Shown in pieces: positions 61,486-64,000 of a DNA stretch of 64,000 nucleotides. The DNA comes from Arthrobacter cupressi (GTDB lineage: Bacteria > Actinomycetota > Actinomycetes > Actinomycetales > Micrococcaceae). The stretch is from assembly GCF_900099975.1 (NCBI RefSeq), contig NZ_FNEI01000003.1:156338-220337 (forward strand), written 5' to 3'. Position numbers and translations under genes: made by a program. The notes below the pieces were generated by a model. The model made no database searches, was not told the origin of the DNA, and was given only the letters and a program-made list of their open reading frames with translations. Every line of letters starts with the position of its first letter. Position 1 is the first letter of the stretch.

Positions 61486-63240
61486 TCAGGCGGTGGCGGC
61501 AGCTGCGGTGTCCAGCACCGCGTGCACGCGCCGGGCGATGAGGGCGAGGGAGACCGCGCCGGGGTCGGGGACGCCGAGCGACTTCTCCCCGTGGGTGCGG
61601 GCCCTGCCCATGCCGGGCAGGAGGTTTGCGGTCGCCTCGGCGGCGGCCGTCGCTGCCTCGGCAGCTTCACGCCAGGCGTCGGCCAGCCCGTCCCCGGCGG
61701 CGACCCGCGCGGCGAGCGTATCGGCGAACGGGACGAGTGAATCCACCAGGGTTTTGTCTCCCACGGACGCCTTGCCGTAGGCCGTCACGGCGTCCTTCGC
61801 GGCGGCGAGGCCTGCCGCGACGAGGGCGCCGGTGGCGTGTTCGGCGTCGCCGAGGTGCTCGCCGAGGGTGCGCAGGATCAGTCCCCAGATCGCTCCCGAC
61901 GTTCCCCCGCCCCGGTTGGACCAAGCATCACCGGCCCGTTCCAGCAGAGTCTGTGCCCCCGCCCCGCGGGCGGCCAGAGAGGAGGCGACGGCGGCCGCCG
62001 CGGCGGTGCCGCGCTGCATGCCGATCCCGTGGTCGCCGTCGCCCGCTATTGCGTCAATGCGCCCCAGCTCCGCGGCCTCGTCGTCGATCGCGAGGCGCAT
62101 GGCCTCCAAGGCCGCCGCGATCCGTGCGGCCGCACGGCGGGAGTCTTCGCTCGATTCGGGCAGGGCGTCGTCTTCGGCCGGCCGCGCGCCGCCGCCGTCG
62201 TCCGTTACCGGTTGGAGGGAGGCGACGTCGACGGCGCCGGTCCGGAAGGCGGGCGTGTCCGCGGGCGCGAGCCACAGGCGCTCCAGTTCCTCGTCAAGCC
62301 AGAAGAGGGTGAGCGACACCCCGGCCATATCGAAACTGGTGCAGAACTCGCCCACCTGCGGGTCCACGAGCTCCACGCCGGCGTCCTCCAGGAGTTCGGC
62401 AACGCGGGAGAAGACCACGAACAGTTCCTCGCTCTTGACCGAACCGAGGCCGTTGAGCACCGGAACCACCCGGGCTCCGCGGGCCGTGATCCCGTCCGGG
62501 AGTTCGGCGGCGCCGAGGAGGTACCGGATGAACAGTTCGGCCAGGCCCGCGGCGCTGGGGATGTCCGTCAGTTCGATGCCCGGCTCGCCGTGGATGCCTA
62601 GGCCAATGGCCATCCGGCCCTCCGGAACCGTGAACAGCGGGGTCTCGGCGCCGGGCAGGGTGCAGCCGGAGAAGGCGACGCCCATGGTGCGGGTGCGGGC
62701 GTTGGCAGCCCGGGCGACCCGTTCGACGTCGTCGACTCCGTACCCTGCCGCGGCGGCGGCGCCAGCGGTCTTAAACACGGTGAGGTCGCCGGCGATCCCG
62801 CGGCGCCTGTGCTGCTCGGCGGGCGGGGCGCTGAAGATGTCGTCGGTGACGAGGACGGTGCGGCAGTCGATGCCGTCCTTCCGGACCGCTTCCTGGGCGG
62901 CGCCAAAATGCAGGACGTCGCCGGCGTAGTTGCCGAAGGTGAGGAGGACGCCGCGGCCCTGCTCGCTGGCGCGGACCACCGATTCCACCTGCTGCGCGGA
63001 GGGCGAGGCAAAGAGCTGGCCCATCGCGGCGCCGTGCGCCAGTCCCGGGCCGACGAGGCCACCGAAGGCGGGGTAGTGGCCCGAACCGCCGCCGATGACG
63101 ACTGCCACCTCGGGCTCGGCGGAACGCGTGGAGCGGGAAACGCCCCCCGGGACGCGGCGCACCCATCGGCCGTTGGCGCGCACGAAGCCGTCCACTACGT
63201 CGTCAGCGAATGAAGCGGGGTCGTTCCAGAGCCGGGTCAT
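61486..63240 (-). CDS. Dihydroxyacetone-kinase-type fusion (DhaK-DhaL), probable ketotetrose kinase
   Basis: The 584-residue protein has an N-terminal DhaK domain (about 1-330) with [21 protein letters not shown] and GLGIHGEPG, whose His is the covalent substrate anchor, and a C-terminal DhaL domain (about 370-584) with [17 protein letters not shown] for ATP-Mg binding and [11 protein letters not shown]. Single-chain ATP-dependent kinases of this type phosphorylate dihydroxyacetone or erythrulose. With TIM-like and RpiB-like partners, L-erythrulose or a close C4 ketose is the more likely substrate. ATG 63240 has GAGGAG upstream. First gene of the minus operon. Confidence 0.87.
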   Translation of the reverse strand: MTRLWNDPASFADDVVDGFVRANGRWVRRVPGGVSRSTRSAEPEVAVVIGGGSGHYPAFGGLVGPGLAHGAAMGQLFASPSAQQVESVVRASEQGRGVLLTFGNYAGDVLHFGAAQEAVRKDGIDCRTVLVTDDIFSAPPAEQHRRRGIAGDLTVFKTAGAAAAAGYGVDDVERVARAANARTRTMGVAFSGCTLPGAETPLFTVPEGRMAIGLGIHGEPGIELTDIPSAAGLAELFIRYLLGAAELPDGITARGARVVPVLNGLGSVKSEELFVVFSRVAELLEDAGVELVDPQVGEFCTSFDMAGVSLTLFWLDEELERLWLAPADTPAFRTGAVDVASLQPVTDDGGGARPAEDDALPESSEDSRRAAARIAAALEAMRLAIDDEAAELGRIDAIAGDGDHGIGMQRGTAAAAAVASSLAARGAGAQTLLERAGDAWSNRGGGTSGAIWGLILRTLGEHLGDAEHATGALVAAGLAAAKDAVTAYGKASVGDKTLVDSLVPFADTLAARVAAGDGLADAWREAAEAATAAAEATANLLPGMGRARTHGEKSLGVPDPGAVSLALIARRVHAVLDTAAAATA

Positions 63241-63275
63241 CAGGTCTCCTCACCGTCAAGTGCCACAAAACATGT

Positions 63276-63287
63276 TTCCTATAGGAT
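63276..63287 (-). promoter_or_regulatory. GntR operator of the minus operon
   Basis: TTCCTATAGGAT at 63276-63287 is identical to the 12-mer at 55002-55013, including the palindrome TCCTATAGGA. It lies 36 nt before the DhaK-DhaL start and next to TATCCT, a likely -10, with TTGACG upstream (19-nt spacing). Confidence 0.72.
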
Positions 63288-63333
63288 ATTGGAAGAGTTG
63301 TAGGCGCCGTCAAGTGAGGACGTTGAAGATAAG

Positions 63334-63368
63334 GATTCCCCGCCGCGTTCGAGCCGCGGCGGGGAATC
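63334..63368. terminator. Hairpin terminator between the acyl-CoA ligase and the minus operon
   Basis: A perfect 14-bp stem (63334-63347 with 63355-63368) with a 7-nt loop follows the stop of the acyl-CoA ligase gene on the minus strand. It is very similar to the hairpin at 54900-54932 (CATTCCCCG-type stem), so the island is bracketed by matching terminators. Confidence 0.75.
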
Positions 63369-63374
63369 GTATGT

Positions 63375-64000
63375 TTAGGTGGCGGCGCCTGCGAGCTTGC
63401 GCGGGGTGTTGTCGAAGACGTCGCGCAGCTTGAAATGCTGCAGCTTGCCGCTGGGGTTGCGGGGGAGTTCGTCAACGAAGAGGATCTCGCGCGGGTATTT
63501 GTAGGGGGCGATCGTCCGCTTGACGAAGTCCTGGATTTCCTTGAGTTTCGCGTCCCCGGCGGGGACGCCGGGGCGCAGGACGATGAAGGCGCAGACCACC
63601 GCGCCCCGGGTCTCGTCCGGGACGCCGATGACGGCGTTCTCGACGACGTCCGGATGCTGGTCGATCGCGGCTTCCACCTCGGGGGCGCCGATGTTGTAGC
63701 CGGAGGAGACGATCATGCTGTCCGTGCGGGCCTGGTAGGTGAAGTAGCCGTCGTCGTCCCTAGTGAAGATGTCGCCCGTGACGTTCCAGCCGTTGATTAC
63801 GTAGTTCGCCTGGCGGGGGTCGTCCAGGTAGCGGCAGCCGGTGGGGCCTGCCACGGCCAGCCTGCCTGGCTGGTTCGGGCCCAGTTCCTTGCCGTCGTCG
63901 TCGAGGATCGCTGCCCGGTAGCCAGGGACCGCCTTGCCTGTGGTGCCCGGCCGGATGTCGTCGCCGGCGGCCGAGATGAAGACGTGGAGCATCTCCGTGG
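63375..64000 (-). CDS. Acyl-CoA ligase (benzoate-type), C-terminal part; runs off the window
   Basis: The open frame continues past base 64000, so 5' sequence is missing; 208 residues are seen. They hold the ANL-superfamily core: TEMLHVFISAAGDDIRPGTTGKAVPGYRAAILDDDG, the hinge GWNVTGDIFTRDDDGYFTYQARTDSMIVSSGYNIGAPEVE with the conserved Asp, and the final PRNPSGKLQHFKLR with the catalytic Lys. TEMLH-FISA is close to benzoate-CoA and 2-aminobenzoate-CoA ligases. It activates an aromatic or similar acid with ATP to the CoA ester. The rest of any aromatic pathway lies beyond the window. Confidence 0.82.
   Translation of the reverse strand, partial: TEMLHVFISAAGDDIRPGTTGKAVPGYRAAILDDDGKELGPNQPGRLAVAGPTGCRYLDDPRQANYVINGWNVTGDIFTRDDDGYFTYQARTDSMIVSSGYNIGAPEVEAAIDQHPDVVENAVIGVPDETRGAVVCAFIVLRPGVPAGDAKLKEIQDFVKRTIAPYKYPREILFVDELPRNPSGKLQHFKLRDVFDNTPRKLAGAAT

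Overview
This is a high-GC actinobacterial chromosome segment. The organism is most likely Arthrobacter, Pseudarthrobacter or a close relative (Micrococcaceae). That rests on the GC-rich third codon positions, frequent GTG/TTG starts and ATGA/GTGA gene overlaps, a dnaK-grpE-dnaJ-hspR operon with HspR (HAIR) sites, and MMPL, PASTA and WXG100-like proteins. The genus is inferred from style, not from a marker gene. I found no tRNA, rRNA, CRISPR array or insertion sequence.

0-18 kb: the tail of an FG-GAP repeat protein; a tightly overlapped trio of GMC oxidoreductase, PAS protein and DUF985 cupin; folate genes pabC and a kinase-pabB fusion; a phospholipase-D-type cardiolipin synthase; a WXG100-like protein with a small partner; a lipoprotein; a low-molecular-weight phosphatase; an ABC exporter; MFS and LysE exporters; a vapBC-type toxin-antitoxin pair; a methyltransferase; and a MarR regulator. 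18-32 kb: an MMPL transporter, a TetR/amidohydrolase/APC permease unit, two membrane proteins among long palindromes, an omega-aminotransferase/GABA-type permease pair, an alanine-type aminotransferase and an APH-family kinase.

32.2-44.5 kb (minus strand): a complete-looking but very compact extracellular contractile injection system (eCIS, phage-tail-like) locus. In transcription order it has a Pvc16-like cap, sheath, tube, a disordered repeat protein, an Afp7-like tube/LysM protein, a VgrG-like spike, a PAAR-like tip, gp25, a baseplate J protein fused to an Asp-box propeller, tail protein I, then three envelope-anchored proteins, two of them PASTA membrane proteins. No AAA+ ATPase, recognisable tape measure or tail fibre lies in or next to it. 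This is the most interesting part of the window.

44.5-54.5 kb: an epimerase/TetR pair with two identical-type operators, DUF2236 and DUF817 genes, a roughly 1 kb repeat-rich intergenic region holding a possible decayed gene, and the heat-shock operon, whose grpE-dnaJ gap holds a roughly 160-nt multi-branched inverted-repeat structure.

55-63.3 kb: a catabolic island of two convergent operons. The plus operon has a sugar isomerase/epimerase, a 3-hydroxyacyl-CoA-dehydrogenase-like enzyme, an SDR, a 34-residue membrane peptide and an ACS-type MFS transporter. The minus operon has a DhaK-DhaL kinase, RpiB, a TIM-like isomerase and a GntR/FCD regulator. Both promoters carry the same palindrome (TCCTATAGGA), so the GntR protein probably controls both. 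Kinase plus TIM-like plus RpiB-like enzymes suggest catabolism of a four-carbon sugar, polyol or sugar acid. The window ends inside an acyl-CoA (benzoate-type) ligase gene.
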